From an uncultured Collinsella sp. (GTDB taxonomy: Bacteria > Actinomycetota > Coriobacteriia > Coriobacteriales > Coriobacteriaceae), in contig USMA01000070.1 in assembly GCA_900555765.1 (NCBI GenBank), positions 1 through 5,929 on the forward strand: DNA of 5,929 bases. Reading direction: 5' to 3'. Position numbers and translations under genes: made by a program. Numbering within the stretch: position 1 is the first letter of the stretch; every line of letters starts with the position of its first letter. The notes under the pieces are model-generated. The model was not told the DNA's origin. It did no database searches and worked only from the letters and a program-made list of their open reading frames with translations. Below are positions 5,899 to 5,929 of this stretch, piece after piece.

Positions 5899-5929
5899 TC
5901 GCATCCCCATCAATAAGTTGCGGTGAAAA

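Noticed and set aside
1..5929. Selenocysteine-coding TGA or a SECIS-type element
   Set aside because: All six genes are complete in frame without internal TGA. Selenium in this system is a labile cofactor atom, so no selenoprotein is required.
1..5929. CRISPR arrays, insertion sequences, tRNA or rRNA genes
   Set aside because: No regularly spaced direct repeats, transposase motifs, terminal repeats or tRNA-like cloverleaf patterns were seen; the window is almost wholly filled by metabolic genes.

Overview
The window is GC-rich bacterial DNA holding six protein genes: one cut by the left edge and five complete. The high GC content, compact Shine-Dalgarno-led operons and codon habits (GCC/GAG/CTG mixed with TTT for Phe) resemble gut Coriobacteriia such as Collinsella and relatives. 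That placement is an impression from sequence style, not a phylogenetic result.

Layout: (1) 1-1023 is the 3' end of a YgeW-type knotted carbamoyltransferase gene, closed by a strong rho-independent terminator (1047-1086). (2) 1174-3165 is a two-gene unit: a MocA-like molybdenum cofactor cytidylyltransferase, then a dihydropyrimidinase/D-hydantoinase-family amidohydrolase whose Shine-Dalgarno overlaps the mocA stop. (3) A short convergent junction with a perfect 11-bp inverted repeat separates hydA from yqeC, which runs on the minus strand (3948-3211). (4) An AT-rich divergent region of about 100 bp carries a 30-bp dyad. (5) yqeB (4051-4845) and an xdhC-family gene (4855-5898) form a tight two-gene unit on the plus strand.

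How the genes fit together: YqeB and YqeC are the marker accessory proteins of selenium-dependent molybdenum hydroxylases (the system defined by comparative genomics by Haft and Self, 2008). MocA would convert molybdopterin cofactor to the cytosine dinucleotide form used by many hydroxylases of the xanthine dehydrogenase class, and XdhC-family proteins bind and mature (sulfurate or selenylate) the cofactor before insertion. Four of the six genes are thus cofactor-maturation genes. The other two, YgeW and the hydantoinase, are catabolic. They match the E. coli ygeW/hyuA/yqeB/yqeC neighbourhood linked to anaerobic purine or heterocycle breakdown: a hydroxylase oxidises the ring, a cyclic amidohydrolase opens a ring, and a carbamoyltransferase could recover carbamoyl phosphate from a ureido intermediate. 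No hydroxylase structural subunit, SelD, YgeX or YgeY gene is in the window, so this is one part of a larger locus.

Novelty: I do not see a wholly new system. The most interesting points are cysteine clusters in YqeC and XdhC that could handle selenium or metal, a biotinyl/lipoyl-like C-terminal half in YqeB without an attachment lysine, and a conspicuous dyad in the yqeB leader.
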